A stretch of 64,000 bases of DNA from Notamacropus eugenii (Eukaryota; Chordata; Mammalia; Diprotodontia; Macropodidae): contig NC_092877.1 of the NCBI RefSeq assembly GCF_028372415.1, forward strand, positions 388,169,342-388,233,341, written 5' to 3'. The notes beneath the pieces were generated by a model. The model ran no database searches. It was not told the DNA's origin and saw only the letters and a list, made by a program, of their open reading frames with translations. The position numbers and the translations under genes were made by a program. Positions 53,504 to 64,000 of the stretch are shown here, piece by piece; the first letter of the stretch is position 1, and every line of letters begins with the position of its first letter.

Positions 53504-53899
53504 TTATGTTTCTGACGCTGACGCCCTGGACAGAGCAGAGCGCTCAGGTGGCGGATGGTGCTTTTCTAGGTCTTCTGGAGCTTGGGTGCCTGCAGAGTCC
53601 ATTGCCCACTGAGGCAATGCCCAGGTCACATCATCTCCAGAAGGGCTGTTGCCCTGAATGATGGATCCAGAGGCCAGGCTAGCAGCGGAGCTGGTGGTCT
53701 GGGAGGCCATTGGGCTCTGTGGTTCAGGGTCCGAGAATAGCGAGCATAGCCCTGCCTTCTTTCGCTTTCTCAGGGTGCCCAGATACTTCAGACAGGCTCT
53801 GCCCCCTTTGGGGAGAACTGAGCTGGCAGCAGGTGGGATGCAAAAGGGGGTCCTGTCTCCCAGTGGGGTCTGGGCTGGGAGTAAGGCAAATGTTCTCAC
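53504..53899 (-). CDS. Unexplained 131-codon open frame
   Basis: A single open frame ending in TAA, in an otherwise repeat-free stretch between TRPV1 and SHPK. Its composition is protein-like: a basic cluster GTLRKRKKAGLC, then a Ser/Thr-rich part with SQTTSSAASLASGS and an acidic Pro-rich end. A possible splice acceptor (CACCTGCTGCCAG) precedes LSSPKG-type codons inside it, so only the second half might be an exon. I do not recognise a family. Chance open frame, lost gene remnant or last exon of an unknown gene are all possible. Confidence 0.2.
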   Translation of the reverse strand: MRTFALLPAQTPLGDRTPFCIPPAASSVLPKGGRACLKYLGTLRKRKKAGLCSLFSDPEPQSPMASQTTSSAASLASGSIIQGNSPSGDDVTWALPQWAMDSAGTQAPEDLEKHHPPPERSALSRASASET

Positions 53900-54204
53900 C
53901 AGAAGTTCTCTACCCAGATGAAATCAAAGGTCAGAGGGAAATGTGCCACAGGTTAAGAATGCATCCACAGAAATAAAACTGTCTCTGCCTCAAAGAACTT
54001 CCACTCTACCAAGAAAAACTCAGATATCTAAAAGAATTTCTAGGGGAATAAGGAGAGGTCACGGGCAGAAAGGAGGAGTGCCTGGAGCTTGATCCTAGAG
54101 GGCCTTCATAAAGGTTCCTGCCAGGCAATAGGCATGAGATCAGGTCTGAGTACCCTAGCCTTGTATTCGAGACTTTCTCATCCTGGATCACTCAAACACC
54201 TTCC

Positions 54205-57200
54205 ACCCCCTCTCCTCCTCCTCCCCTGTTTCACAGAATGAAGCAGCCTCACTCCTGACCAAGGATGGCCTCTACCTGCCACATGATCCCCTTCCAGCCT
54301 GTCTCCAACAGATCACTCTCTGTCATCCCCCAATCTTTCCCTCTTTGTTGGCTCCTTCCCTATAGCCCACAAACATGCTCAAGTCTCCCCCATCCTGATA
54401 AAACCCTCTCTTGGATCTCTTCATACCTGCCAATTATGGTGCTATGTCCCTTCTGCCCTTTGTAGCAAAACTCCTCTACAATAGATTCAGTCCTTCTCTG
54501 TCTTTCCTCTCACCCTCTTCTTAACCTCTTACATTCTGGCTTCTGACCTTATCATTCCACCAAAACCACTCTCCCCAAAGTCACCAATGATCTCTTAATC
54601 ATGAAAAGCAATGGCCTTTTCTCAATCCTCATTCCTTGACCTCTCTTCAGCCTTGGACACTGTTGGTCCCTCTCTCTTCTCTCTGGGTTTTCAAGACACC
54701 TTTCTCTCCCTTCTAGTTTTCCTCCTCCCTCTCTGATCGTTCCTCTGTCTCCTTTGCTGTATCCTCCTCCAGATCACAACCTCTGACAGACCCCCTCAGG
54801 GTCTGTCCTAGGCCTTCTTTTCGCCCTCACTTTTTTTGGAGATCTTATTAGCTCCCATGAATTTAATTACCTTCTCTATGCTTGTGATTCTCAAATCTAC
54901 CTTCCCTACCCCAATTTTTTCTACTGACCTCCCACCTGCCTCTTAGACATCTTCAACTATGAATACCCAGTAGACACTTTAAACTAAGCACGTCCAAAAC
55001 TGAACTAATTTTTCTCCCTAAACCCTTTGCTCCTACCTTCTCTACTAGTTTCCAGAGTATCCCTACCCTCACAGTTTCTGAGGCTTACACCCCAGGAGTC
55101 ACTCTGGACTTCTCAGTGTTTCTCACTGCCTCTCACCCCCATCCAATGTGGTACCAAGGTTTATCGATTTCACTTTGCATCATCTCTGGTCCATTTCACC
55201 TCTGCACCATGTCTGGTCCATTTCACCCCCTGCACCATCTCTGGTCCATTTCACCCCCTGCACCATCTCTGGTCCATTTCACCTCTGCACCATGTCTGGT
55301 CCATTTCACCCCCTGCAGTATCTCTGGTCCATTTCATCCCCTGCACCATCTCTGGTCCATTTCACCTCTGCACCATGTCTGGTCCATTTCACCCCCTGCA
55401 GTATCTCTGGTCCATTTCACCTCTGCACCATGTCTGGTCCATTTCACCCCCTGCAGTATCTCTGGTCCATTTCATCCCCTGCACCATCTCTGGTCCATTT
55501 CACCTCTGCACCATGTCTGGTCCATTTCACCCCCTGCAGTATCTCTGGTCCATTTCACCTCTGCACCATGTCTGGTCCATTTCACCCCCTGCAGTATCTC
55601 TGGTCCATTTCACCCCCTGTACCATCTCTGGTCCATTTCACCTCTGCACCATCTCTGGTCCATTTCACCCCCTGCAGTATCTCTGGTCCATTTCACCCCC
55701 TGCACCATGTCTGGTCCATTTCACCCCCTGCACCATCTCTGGTCCATTTCACCCCCTGCACCATCTCTGGTCCATTTCACCCCCTGCACCATCTCTGGTC
55801 CATTTCACCTCTGCACCATCTCTGGTCCATTTCATCCCCTGCATCATCTCTGGTCCATTTCACCTCTGCACCATGTCTGGTCCATTTCACCCCCTGCACC
55901 ATCTCTGGTCCATTTCACCCCCTGCACCATCTCTGGTCCATTTCACCCCCTGCACCATGTCTGGTCCATTTCACCCCCTGCACCATCTCTGGTCCATTTC
56001 ACCCCCTGCACCATCTCTGGTCCATTTCACCCCCTGCACCATGTCTGGTCCATTTCACCCCCTGCACCATGTCTGGTCCATTTCACCCCCTGCACCATCT
56101 CTGATCCATTTCACCCCCTGCACCATCTCTGGTCCATTTCACCCCCTGCACCATGTCTGGTCCATTTCACCCCCTGCACCATCTCTGGTCCATTTCACCC
56201 CCTGCACCATCTCTGGTCCATTTCACCCCCTGCACCATCTCTGGTCCATTTCACCCCCTGCACCATCTCTGGTCCATTTCACCCCCTGCACCATCTCTGG
56301 TCCATTTCACCCCCTGCACCATCTCTGGTCCATTTCACCCCCTGCACCATCTCTGGTCCATTTCACCCCCTGCACCATCTCTGGTCCATTTCACCCCCTG
56401 CACCATCTCTGGTCCATTTCACCCCCTGCACCATGTCTGGTCCATTTCACCCCCTGCACCATCTCTGGTCCATTTCACCCCCTGCACCATCTCTGGTCCA
56501 TTTCACCCCCTGGACCATCTCTGGTCCATTTCACCTCTGCACCATCTCTGGTCCATTTCACCCCCTGCACCATCTCTGGTCCATTTCTCCTCTGCAGCAC
56601 CTTGGACACACCCACTTCTCTCTTTTGACCTTGTCTCTAGAGGTCTGTCTGCAAGGCTCTCCACACTCTAGTCCATCCTTCACTCAGCCCCTAATGTGGT
56701 TTTCCTAAAGCACAGGCCTGACCATGTCACCCTCTATTCAAACTCCAGTGGCTCTTTGTGGCCTCCAGGATCAAATGCAAAGTCCCTCCTTTGACGTTCG
56801 AAACCCTGCTTAACCTGCCCCTTTTTCCCTTGCTGGCTTCTTACGCTTGACTTCCTTCCAAGTATTCCTTGTTCCAGTGTCCCAGCCTCCTGGCTGTTCT
56901 GCAAACCAGACCCTCCATTTCTCCACTCTGAGCATCTTTCTCTGGCTGCCCCCATGCCAGGAATGCTCTCTCTCCTCTGCTCCCACTACTGACCTCCCTG
57001 ACTTGTTCTAAGTCCCAAGTAAAATCCTACCTTCTACAGGAAGCCTCCCCCAACCCTTCTTAACTCTAGTGCCTTCCCTCTATTTATTATTTTCTATTGG
57101 CCCTACATAGGGCTTATTCCTATATAGTTGTTTGCATGTTGTTTCCCACATTAGATTGCAAGTTCCTAGAGAGCAGGGACTGTTGTTTGCTTCTATTTAA

Positions 57201-57275
57201 TCCTCAGTACTTAGCACACAGTACCTGGCACATAGTAGGCACTTTATAAATGTTTATTTCCAGAATGACTGATGC
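54205..57275 (+). mobile_element. L2 LINE, 3' part, split by a minisatellite
   Basis: Left piece 54205-55180: AAACCACTCTCCCCAAAGTC, CACCAATGATCTCTTAATCA, CTCAGGGTCTGTCCTAGGCC, TCCAAAACTGAACTAATTTT and CAGGAGTCACTCTGGACTTC. Right piece 56600-57275: CACAGGCCTGACCATGTCAC, ACTCCAGTGGCTCTTTGTGG, CCATGCCAGGAATGCTCTCT, GGAAGCCTCCCCCAACCCTT and CACATAGTAGGCACTTTATA. The order is canonical and the tail is complete. It is decayed and non-coding. Confidence 0.85.
55181..56595. repeat. 27/28-bp minisatellite of about 50 copies inside the L2
   Basis: The unit is CACCATCTCTGGTCCATTTC followed by ACCCCCTG (28 bp), or ACCTCTG in the 27-bp form. The first units merge with L2 text (ATCGATTTCACTTTGCATCA, TCTCTGG), so the array grew from L2 sequence. 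The left third mixes variants in a higher-order order; the right two-thirds is nearly uniform. Because 28 is not a multiple of three and the unit lacks stops, all three + frames are open for 300-530 codons; none is a gene. Confidence 0.97.
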
Positions 57276-57496
57276 AAGGCCTTCTTGATATGATTGCCTC
57301 TACTTTCCCTACCTCCCTCCCTTACATGAACCCTCTCTGCCATCACAAGGCCTTGGGCCTTCCCACAGCTGTGCTGCGGCTCATGCCCATGCACCCACTG
57401 GAAATGCCTGGGGCATCATTATATCTAGTCCTGTCGAATTTCCCTCAGATGCTCAGGTCCTGCCTCTGTGACCTCAGGAGGGTACAGTGAGCAGCT

Positions 57497-57720
57497 TTGA
57501 GCTCGGTGACCCTGTGGACCACACTGTCTATGGGTCTGTCTTGGCAAAGATACTGGGGTGCTTTGCCATTTCCCTCTCCAGTGGATGAAGGCAAACAGAA
57601 GTTAAGTGGCTTGCCCAGGGTCACTCAGCTGGTGAGTGTCTGAGGTCGGATTTGAACTCTGATCTTCCTGACGCCAGGCTCAGTGCTCTGTGCACTCTGG
57701 TGCCCCTTAGCTGCCTGTTA
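57497..57720 (-). mobile_element. Marsupial SINE (GGCAGCTAGGTGG family), antisense
   Basis: CTTGGCAAAGATACTGGGGT, GCTTTGCCATTTCCCTCTCC, TTGCCCAGGGTCACTCAGCT, GATTTGAACTCTGATCTTCC and TGCCCCTTAGCTGCC. Confidence 0.82.
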
Positions 57721-57774
57721 TGACCTATCCGTGAGGGCGGTCATGATCACAACGACCATAGTAATGACAGCTAG

Positions 57775-57965
57775 GCATCTATGGAAGCTGGCAAAGCACT
57801 CAACATTTTTTCTTGTTTCTGATCCTGACAACTCTTCGAAGCAGGTGCTGTTATCCCCATTTTATCAGATGGTGACACTGAGGTTCAAACAGCAGAAGGG
57901 ATTTTCCTAAGGTCGTTTTGGTGGTAAAATCGCAGACCCAGGATGTGATCCCAGGTTGTCTGACG
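57775..57965 (+). mobile_element. MIR/CORE-type SINE fragment
   Basis: CTGATCCTGACAACTCTTCG, TTATCCCCATTTTATCAGAT and GTGACACTGAGGTTCAAACA. Confidence 0.55.
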
Positions 57966-58149
57966 CCTTCCTCTGTCCTGTGGACATGTCTAGAAAGGGC
58001 AGATGCCTCATTTCCAAAGAAGGAAAGAGAACAGAATTCTCATCCTTGGCTGTCCCTTTTCCACTTGAGGCCAGACATCCTGGTGCTGCAGAGCCAACAT
58101 ACCTGTAAAGTGAGATTAAGGAAGATTCAGGCAGCCAGCCTGAGGGAGG

Positions 58150-58232
58150 GAGGAGAAGGAAGAAGAGGTGGGGGGGGGGGGGAGGGTGAGAGAGGGAGAG
58201 AGAAAGAGAGAGAGAGAGAGAGAGGAACAGGG
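58150..58232. repeat. Purine tract with poly(G) and (GA)n
   Basis: A run of about 13 G followed by GAGAGAGAGAGAGAGAGAGA and related purine words. Confidence 0.9.
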
Positions 58233-58239
58233 AGGAAGC

Positions 58240-59810
58240 GGGCAGTAAAAACCCCAGCAGACTGGGGTGCTGAGTCTCCAGGATGCCACGGCTATAGCCA
58301 GTTACTCCCTGGCATTTATAGAGGGGCAGGCATTGACATACCACAGCTTTAAAAGTCTGTAAACCTTGTTCCACACTGGATCTCCCTGGATCCTTTCCAG
58401 AGCTCCAGGATCTAGGTGCTGCCCCTTTCACAGATGAGGAAACAGGCTTCCAGCTGAGCAGCAGCGCTGGATTCTGCATTACTATGTCATACAAGGTTTT
58501 CTGCCCTGGGTGGAAGCCAGTGAACACTGTGACCATGATGGAGTTCTGGCCTGAGCTATAAACTTCCCCCTATGCCCTGTGGCCAGACAGCAGGCTTAGA
58601 AACCGTAGCCACAGTGAGCACTGGAAGTGTGTAACTATCTCCACATCTAAGAAGACAACCAACCAGCAAACATTTATTAAGCAATTGCTGCATACTGTGC
58701 AGGGACTATGTTTTAGGGAGCATGGATTGTTTCCACTGATCTGCAAAGACCTCTCTAGGCTAAAGTTATTTGTGGAACTCAAGGAGTTTCAACCAACTCT
58801 CTGGCCTTTGGCCCAATCAACTGGAAACCAGAGGATTCTTCATAATGCTTAGAGGAGGAGGAGAATGTCTGCCTGGGGATTCATTAAGAGGCAATCAGCC
58901 ACAGCAGGAGCTCATTCTCCTCCACAGCATAAGCATCTATAAACAAACTGACATAGGCCAGGCAGGCCCGGCAGGGAGGATGTAGTCGTGGTCATAGACA
59001 TAGACATCGTCAAGGACATAGCTCCAGAGCATTTCAGAGGTCCTGCTTTGCCAGGTGGCAAGGGAAGAGGGTTGGGTGGGCAGGGCCCTTCCCCCTAGGG
59101 CTTCATGTCTGGCCCAGCAAGGCCACCAGCAATCAGAAGAGGAGGGAGGCCCCCTTCTCATGAGAGGCCAAAAATCCATCATGACCGAGGCTGCTGGTTG
59201 GTACTGGGTCTTTCCATCCCGAAGCTGGGAAGGACCTCAGCAACACATCTTGACCAAGCCTGTTCTTGAACCTGCCTTCCCAAAATGGCAGGCTCCTGGT
59301 GATGGACTTCTGCTCACCAGATTGCCCCTAGAGTCCCAGGAGGCATCCAAGGAATCATCTGAGGGGCAGTTGTCTGCCCAAAGCCAGGGCTCAGGTGAAG
59401 CCTACCTGCCTCCCTCTACAGGCCTGTCCCCAAGAGCTCCAAGGCTACAAAGAGCCTTCCTCTGAGGCCGTGCAGTCTGGCTGCCCCAGCCCCAACTTTG
59501 CCCCAGGCAGGAATTCCCACCTACAGCATTCCTAGCACGCCAGATTGTTGCTCCCAGCCTTCCTCCCCCAGTGATTAAGGCTGCCCTTTCCCCGTTTCAT
59601 CCCGGGCCATGATCTTCTCCCTCCAGCCTCAATCCTCCTTTCTGCTGTCTGTCCTGAACATGTCCAACTCACTCCTCAACCCTTCCTGGCTCTCACAGAC
59701 GTCCAGACTAGGAACCTGAACTGTCCTTTGGAGTCTTCTTGTCACTTTCCTCCCCACCCCCAAAGCTCTGCCCTGACTTCTTGAGTTCAGTCTCCTTATG
59801 GGTCCTTTTC
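58240..59810. other. Spacer, little recognised
   Basis: An antisense L2 tail relic near 58660-58720 (CAAACATTTATTAAGCAATT). Otherwise no exon or named repeat. The + frame at 59055-59465 has no recognised domain. Confidence 0.35.
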
Positions 59811-59814
59811 ACCA

Positions 59815-60078
59815 CCATGTAGCTGAGTCATTTTAGTTATGTCTGAATCTTTGTGACCTCATTTGGAGTTTTCTAGGCAAAGACGTTGGAATGGTTTGCC
59901 ATTTCCTTCTCAAGCTTGTTTTATGGAGGAGAAACTAAGGCAAACAGGGTGAACTGACTTGCCTAGGGTCCTACAGCTAGCTAATAAATGTCTGAGGTCT
60001 GATTTTGAACTCAGGAATACTAGTCCTCCTGATCCCAAGCCCAGTGTTCTATCCTCTGTGCCACCTCACTGCCCCCAC
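59815..60078 (-). mobile_element. Marsupial SINE (GGCAGCTAGGTGG family), antisense
   Basis: TTGTGACCTCATTTGGAGTT, TTCTAGGCAAAGACGTTGGA, GGTTTGCCATTTCCTTCTCA, ACTTGCCTAGGGTCCTACAG and GTGCCACCTCACTGCC. Confidence 0.82.
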
Positions 60079-60244
60079 CTAAAGTGCCCCTGGAATCCTA
60101 CCTACCTGCTCCCTCTGGGTGGGCCCACCTAACCCTAACCCTCAATTCTCTTAGGCAGTTTGGAAAATTCCCATCCTTGAGGAAAGGACTGGATTTTCTT
60201 TTCCAGCCTGTAGGGAATGACAGAAGTCAGTACAACTCTTCCGT

Positions 60245-60400
60245 TGTTCTCTGCTATTGATAGACTCAAATCCTGGCCCCACCTCTCATTCTCTGTGTGA
60301 CTTCAGGCAAGTTCCTTAGCCCCTCCAGGCCTTAGTTTCCCCATATATAAAATGGGCATATATAAAATATAAAGTGGACTAAATAATATCGTCTTCCCTT
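60245..60400 (+). mobile_element. MIR-type SINE fragment
   Basis: ACTCAAATCCTGGCCCCACC, CTCTGTGTGACTTCAGGCAA and GCCTTAGTTTCCCCATATAT. Confidence 0.65.
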
Positions 60401-60524
60401 GTTGCACACAAAGCACTAAATCCACATCAGCTATGATAACTTCTCAACCAAATATGGATTTCCAGCCCCAACCTCTCTCCTGAGCTAGCTCTCCATCACC
60501 TGCTAGATACCTCCCCACCTACCA

Positions 60525-61065
60525 ACCAGCAAGCATTGATCAAGAGCTTATCATGTGCCTGCGGATACAAAGATAGAAGGGAAACTGTCCCTACCTCTAT
60601 TAGAAGACATAAAAACAAAAAAATCAACAGAAGGTAGTCTTCGGGGGACCTGGGGGAGTCAAGAAAAGTTTCCAGTGGGAGGCACTTGAGCTGAGCTTTG
60701 GAGGAAGTGAAGCATTCTCAAAGGCAAAATGGAGGAGGTACAAAGACAGAATCACCTCTAAGGACAACAGCGAGTGAACCACTGTCTAGATGGTAGGAAG
60801 CTTGCAAGGGAGTAATGAGTAACTAGTCTGGAATAACAGGCTACAAGGGGTTGTAAAGGGCTTAAGTGCCAAACTGAGAATCTCCATCGAATCCTAGAGG
60901 CGACAGGGAGATGTTGGAGGTCCTGAAGCAGACCAGGAGTCTGGTCAGATCTGTGCATAAGGGGGAGGGGTGACTGGTCAGTGAAAAGCCAGGAGGAGAG
61001 GGCCAGCATGCTGCTTGTGACATGGGATGGGAGCTCAGGACCATCTCCCCCTGTCCTAATTTGAG
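60525..61065 (-). mobile_element. L2-like LINE 3' fragment, antisense
   Basis: CAGCAAGCATTGATCAAGAG, GATACAAAGATAGAAGGGAA, AGTCTGGTCAGATCTGTGCA and the AAAGGGCTTAAGTGCCAAAC motif follow the reverse complement of an L2 tail. Confidence 0.6.
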
Positions 61066-61269
61066 GAGATGCTACATCCTGAATGGGGAGATGAAGCCCA
61101 CCTACTGCAGAACCCATAAACCCATCAATTCATTGGGGCCAAGGGGCACTGAGCCTTCCCAAACAAGTGGGGCCTTTAAATGAGAAAACACGGATATGCT
61201 TCATGAGTTTCTGGAGCCTTGCCCTTTAATCGGTACAAAACATTAGGAAAATCATTTCACAGGAATCAA

Positions 61270-61330
61270 ATCCATTGTATAAAGTGGTTCATAAAACAAT
61301 CAATAAGCATTTATTATGTGTCAGGCCTGC
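61270..61330 (-). mobile_element. L2 3'-end relic
   Basis: CAATCAATAAGCATTTATTA and TGTGTCAGGC. On the - strand it offers an AATAAA about 1.4 kb after the SHPK stop codon, a possible but unproven poly(A) site. Confidence 0.4.
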
Positions 61331-62676
61331 GAGGAGGATGGATGAATAATTATTCCACTCATACTGAAAATCTCATGCGCTTCCTCCACATGGAAAGCTT
61401 TGGTCTTGACCACTAGAAAGAATCACGTTCAATTAGCAGCAAGTGGCAGGGAGCCTTGGAGGGCAGCCAGTCTGCTCCGACTCAGGAAGGGTGCGAACGT
61501 TGTCTTGACATGGGCAATTCCATGTCCACAGACCTGCACACGGCACCACATCCTCTCTAAGTCTCTTCAGGCCAAATGGCCCCACTGGCTTCACTCCTCA
61601 CCGACTATGACTTCCAGCCTCACGGCATTTGAGCCACCCTCCAGCTGACCAGTGTGTCTTGTGGATCTGGGTGTCCAAGACAAACATCAACTTCAGTCAG
61701 GGTCTGAGCAGCGCTTTAGGAAGCTCTTCCTGTGGCTTCCCTAACAAGCAGCTGAAGAGGAAAAATATTTGGGGATCCAAATCTTTATGGTTGACTTTAT
61801 CATCAAGTCATTCTGCAAAGGAGAGCAACAGGTGTCTGCACAGGTGTCTAGCTATAGAACCACCACCCTATGAAAGGGCTGAGGGCCATCCCTGCACTCT
61901 ACAGAGCTGGATGAAGGAGGGCCCTGGGGCTCATCGATGAATGGTGACTGCTCCCCCCCATACCTAATAGCTACCATATGACTGCTTGTATTTGACAAAC
62001 TTGGATCTTTCATGGCCCATCATCCTGGATGGCTTGTTAAAAATTTGGTGCTGCAGCTTCAGGGTTAGTGCAGCAGCTGCACCAGCCAGACAGATTTGGG
62101 TTTGGAGAACCACACTGCAGGGCCCCAGCTCTCCTATCACCATGTTTATGAGCCGAAGGAGACTAGATAACCATCTATGATAAACCGGCTCAAACTCATC
62201 CGCGTTCCTGGAAAGTCATTTGGTCTATCTACGCCACTACTGCTGCTGGTGTCAGACCAGTCTGCTGTGACTTGAGACTTTTCCAAGATGCCAGTTTGAG
62301 ATCGGGAAGGAAGCCAGACCCTAATTCTTGGTACCAACACACTTTTCTGCCTACTGAAGAATGATATGTTAGCTTCTAAGGACAGCATTCATGTTCTCCT
62401 TGCCTACTAGGGAATCATTAAAAAGGTGCTCCCAAAAAGGAACAGTCAGGACAACAGGGTAAGGACTGAGTTCAGCTTCTCCTTCTTAAAGGCTGGCTCT
62501 GCACCCAGAGCTACTTGTAGATCATATGCTAAGGTAGACTTGGGAGCCTCCTTTTCCCCACTACTTGAAGAGCATCTGGGGCTCCCCAGGGGCCTGCTTG
62601 GAGATCAGTCCACCCCTGTGGATGGATCAACAGAGCATATAACCAAGTGAAGAAACTGAGATACCATCTGGAATGA
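61331..62676 (-). other. SHPK: Probable SHPK 3' UTR / downstream flank
   Basis: A repeat-poor stretch directly after the SHPK stop codon on the - strand. No frame with recognisable similarity. How far the transcript extends cannot be read from the sequence. Confidence 0.3.
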
Positions 62677-63113
62677 TTAGGAAAAGCAAGGCCTCTGGTG
62701 CCTGTCAGCTGTTCCCCTGGCACTTTCCTGCAGCATCACCAGGGCAGCACCAGCTGCAGCATCCACGTCCTGGCCATAGGAGACAGGGAGGGGGAAGGCC
62801 TTCTCCACTTCCTGCCTCAGCACCTCATTTCTGGACAGCGCATTGCCACTCCCAATAATTCTTTCTATCCCCCATTCTTTCAGCTGCTCATACGGGAGCA
62901 TGGCATGGATGTTCTGAACGATGCCACGGCACAAAGCTCTGGTCACATGCCCAAGAGACAGATTGGAGGAAGAGATGCTGCTCACAGATGCCAGCTCTTC
63001 TGGAAGGTGTCTCTCTCCCAAAAGAGTTGGGTTGATGGTGAGTTGGGTGTCTGTCTGGGCCAGGGCTGTCTGGATCATCTGTGAATAAATAAGCGTCTCC
63101 AGAACATCCAATC
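62677..63113 (-). CDS. SHPK: SHPK (sedoheptulokinase), last coding exon
   Basis: The enzyme phosphorylates sedoheptulose to sedoheptulose 7-phosphate using ATP, feeding the non-oxidative pentose phosphate pathway in the cytosol; it belongs to the FGGY sugar-kinase family. This exon carries the C-terminal part of the second FGGY domain: acceptor TTTTTTTTTTGGTAG, then LDVLETLIYSQMIQTALAQT, TLLGERHLPEELASVSSISS, LGHVTRALCRGIVQNIHAML, WGIERIIGSGNALSRNEVLR and YGQDVDAAAGAALVML. GSG.ALSRN and QDVDAA.GAALVML match human closely. The extreme tail (ESARGTADRHQRPCFS) differs from human RRHLNQKES. Upstream exons lie beyond 64000. It is in the same orientation as TRPV1, as in human. Confidence 0.95.
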
Positions 63114-64000
63114 CTACCAAAAAAAAAATGTAAATGCATCCGGTGAGCCCCTGGGTGTTTTCCCTGCTGCACTGAGAGCCCAGTGCCAGGCTCATGGGGT
63201 CTCACACCTGCATGAGCCAAACAGATTCACTTTACTCCAGTCACTCTCCAGCCCCAAACCCAGTGAAGCATTTTTATACATGAACTAGAAAGCTACTGTA
63301 TGCCTGGTTCTCTGCTCTCTCCCTGACACCCTGCCCAGCAAAGCCCCCTAAGCAAGGGTGCGCCCCAGAGGGAAAGGTGGAGGCCTTGCTGCTGCTCTCC
63401 TCTCCACCAGCACTACCATTCTTAGGGCAGACAGCTGGACTCCCTGCTTCGCTGGAAGAATGCCCCCATTCCTGCCTCCAGCCTCCCACCCCCACACTTT
63501 TGGTCCTCTATGACCTCCATAACTCTTCTCCCATTTCCTCTTCCTTTACTCAGGAATTCTCATCCCCACCCTCTCAGCTCCTAGCTGGCTTCCATCATGA
63601 TCACCAAGGCCAGAGGTCTTCCTGCCTACCCTCCTCAGTCCTCTTTGACCTCTTGATGCTTCCCTCGACTCCATCCGTCTGTCTTCTCCTAGCCCTCCCC
63701 CAAGTCCCACAACTTCAGGCCTCTATCCTTCCCCCAACTCTGCTGCTGCACCTAACTCCTCGCTACCTGGGGCTGACATGTTTGGGATTCTGGGTCTCGC
63801 CCCTCAGGACATTCACAAGGTCCCTTCCTTTCCCCTCCCCTTTCTGTTCTACTTGACTTTTTCCGTTGCCATCTTAAATCACCTTCTGAATGACACCTGC
63901 GTCAGAGGGCTGTCCCCAACACTCTGCCTGATATTCAAGGCCCTCTCTAGTTGAGTGTCCCACCCCCTGTACCCCCAGGCTGCCTCTTGTCCCTCCACCT
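63114..64000. other. SHPK intron to window edge
   Basis: No further SHPK exon is visible on the - strand. The right part is pyrimidine-rich with weak LINE-like phrases (CATGTTTGGGATTCTGGGTC) that I cannot assign. Confidence 0.4.

Noticed and set aside
55027-56708. Three overlapping + strand open frames of 318-533 codons rich in SGPFHPLHH-type repeats
   Set aside because: They are the three frames of a stop-free 28-bp minisatellite grown inside an L2 copy. The repeat length is not a multiple of three, so all frames stay open without selection.

Overview
This window is vertebrate nuclear DNA and almost certainly comes from a marsupial. Genes are split by introns with GT-AG junctions. The interspersed repeats are the marsupial set: MIR/CORE-type SINEs, a SINE beginning near GGCAGCTAGGTGG, a third SINE containing CATCCTGGGCC, many L2 copies, L3/CR1 pieces and marsupial-type L1 tails. 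The species cannot be fixed from the sequence alone. All comparisons with human or rat proteins were made by eye from memory; no alignment was run.

Three genes are visible. (1) On the + strand, about 6.9-16.7 kb (possibly 5.9-18.5 kb), lies a TRPV-family cation channel most like TRPV3 in its pore but clearly divergent. Eleven consecutive exons join in phase into 577 codons covering the ankyrin repeats, S1-S6, the pore and the TRP helix. Its start exon and C-terminal exons are uncertain. (2) On the - strand, 21.9-44.6 kb, lies a complete TRPV1 coding region: 15 coding exons, 834 residues, plus a likely untranslated first exon and promoter near 50.0-50.3 kb. (3) On the - strand, 62.7-63.1 kb, lies the last coding exon of SHPK (sedoheptulokinase), whose other exons must lie beyond the right edge.

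The TRPV1-SHPK order and orientation match the mammalian TRPV3-TRPV1-SHPK-CTNS neighbourhood (human 17p13). In human, TRPV3 and TRPV1 point the same way; here the TRPV3-like gene is tail-to-tail with TRPV1, with about 3.4 kb between the last recognisable exon of one and the stop codon of the other. It is therefore either an inverted, fast-evolving TRPV3 or an extra paralogue, with true TRPV3 outside the window.

Layout: 1-5.9 kb intergenic with a hAT-like MITE, nested SINEs, a (TG)n tract and an L3/CR1 piece; 5.9-18.5 kb TRPV3-like gene with an antisense L2 in its last large intron; 18.5-21.9 kb spacer and TRPV1 3' UTR; 21.9-50.3 kb TRPV1, whose introns hold L3/CR1, L2, L1, an LTR, a retroviral 3' end and a CA-rich array; 50.3-62.7 kb spacer with a 28-bp minisatellite that grew inside an L2 copy, a pyrimidine tract and an unexplained 131-codon ORF; 62.7-63.1 kb SHPK. 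The two channel genes are sensory or epithelial Ca2+-permeable cation channels. SHPK is a metabolic enzyme and is linked to them only by position.
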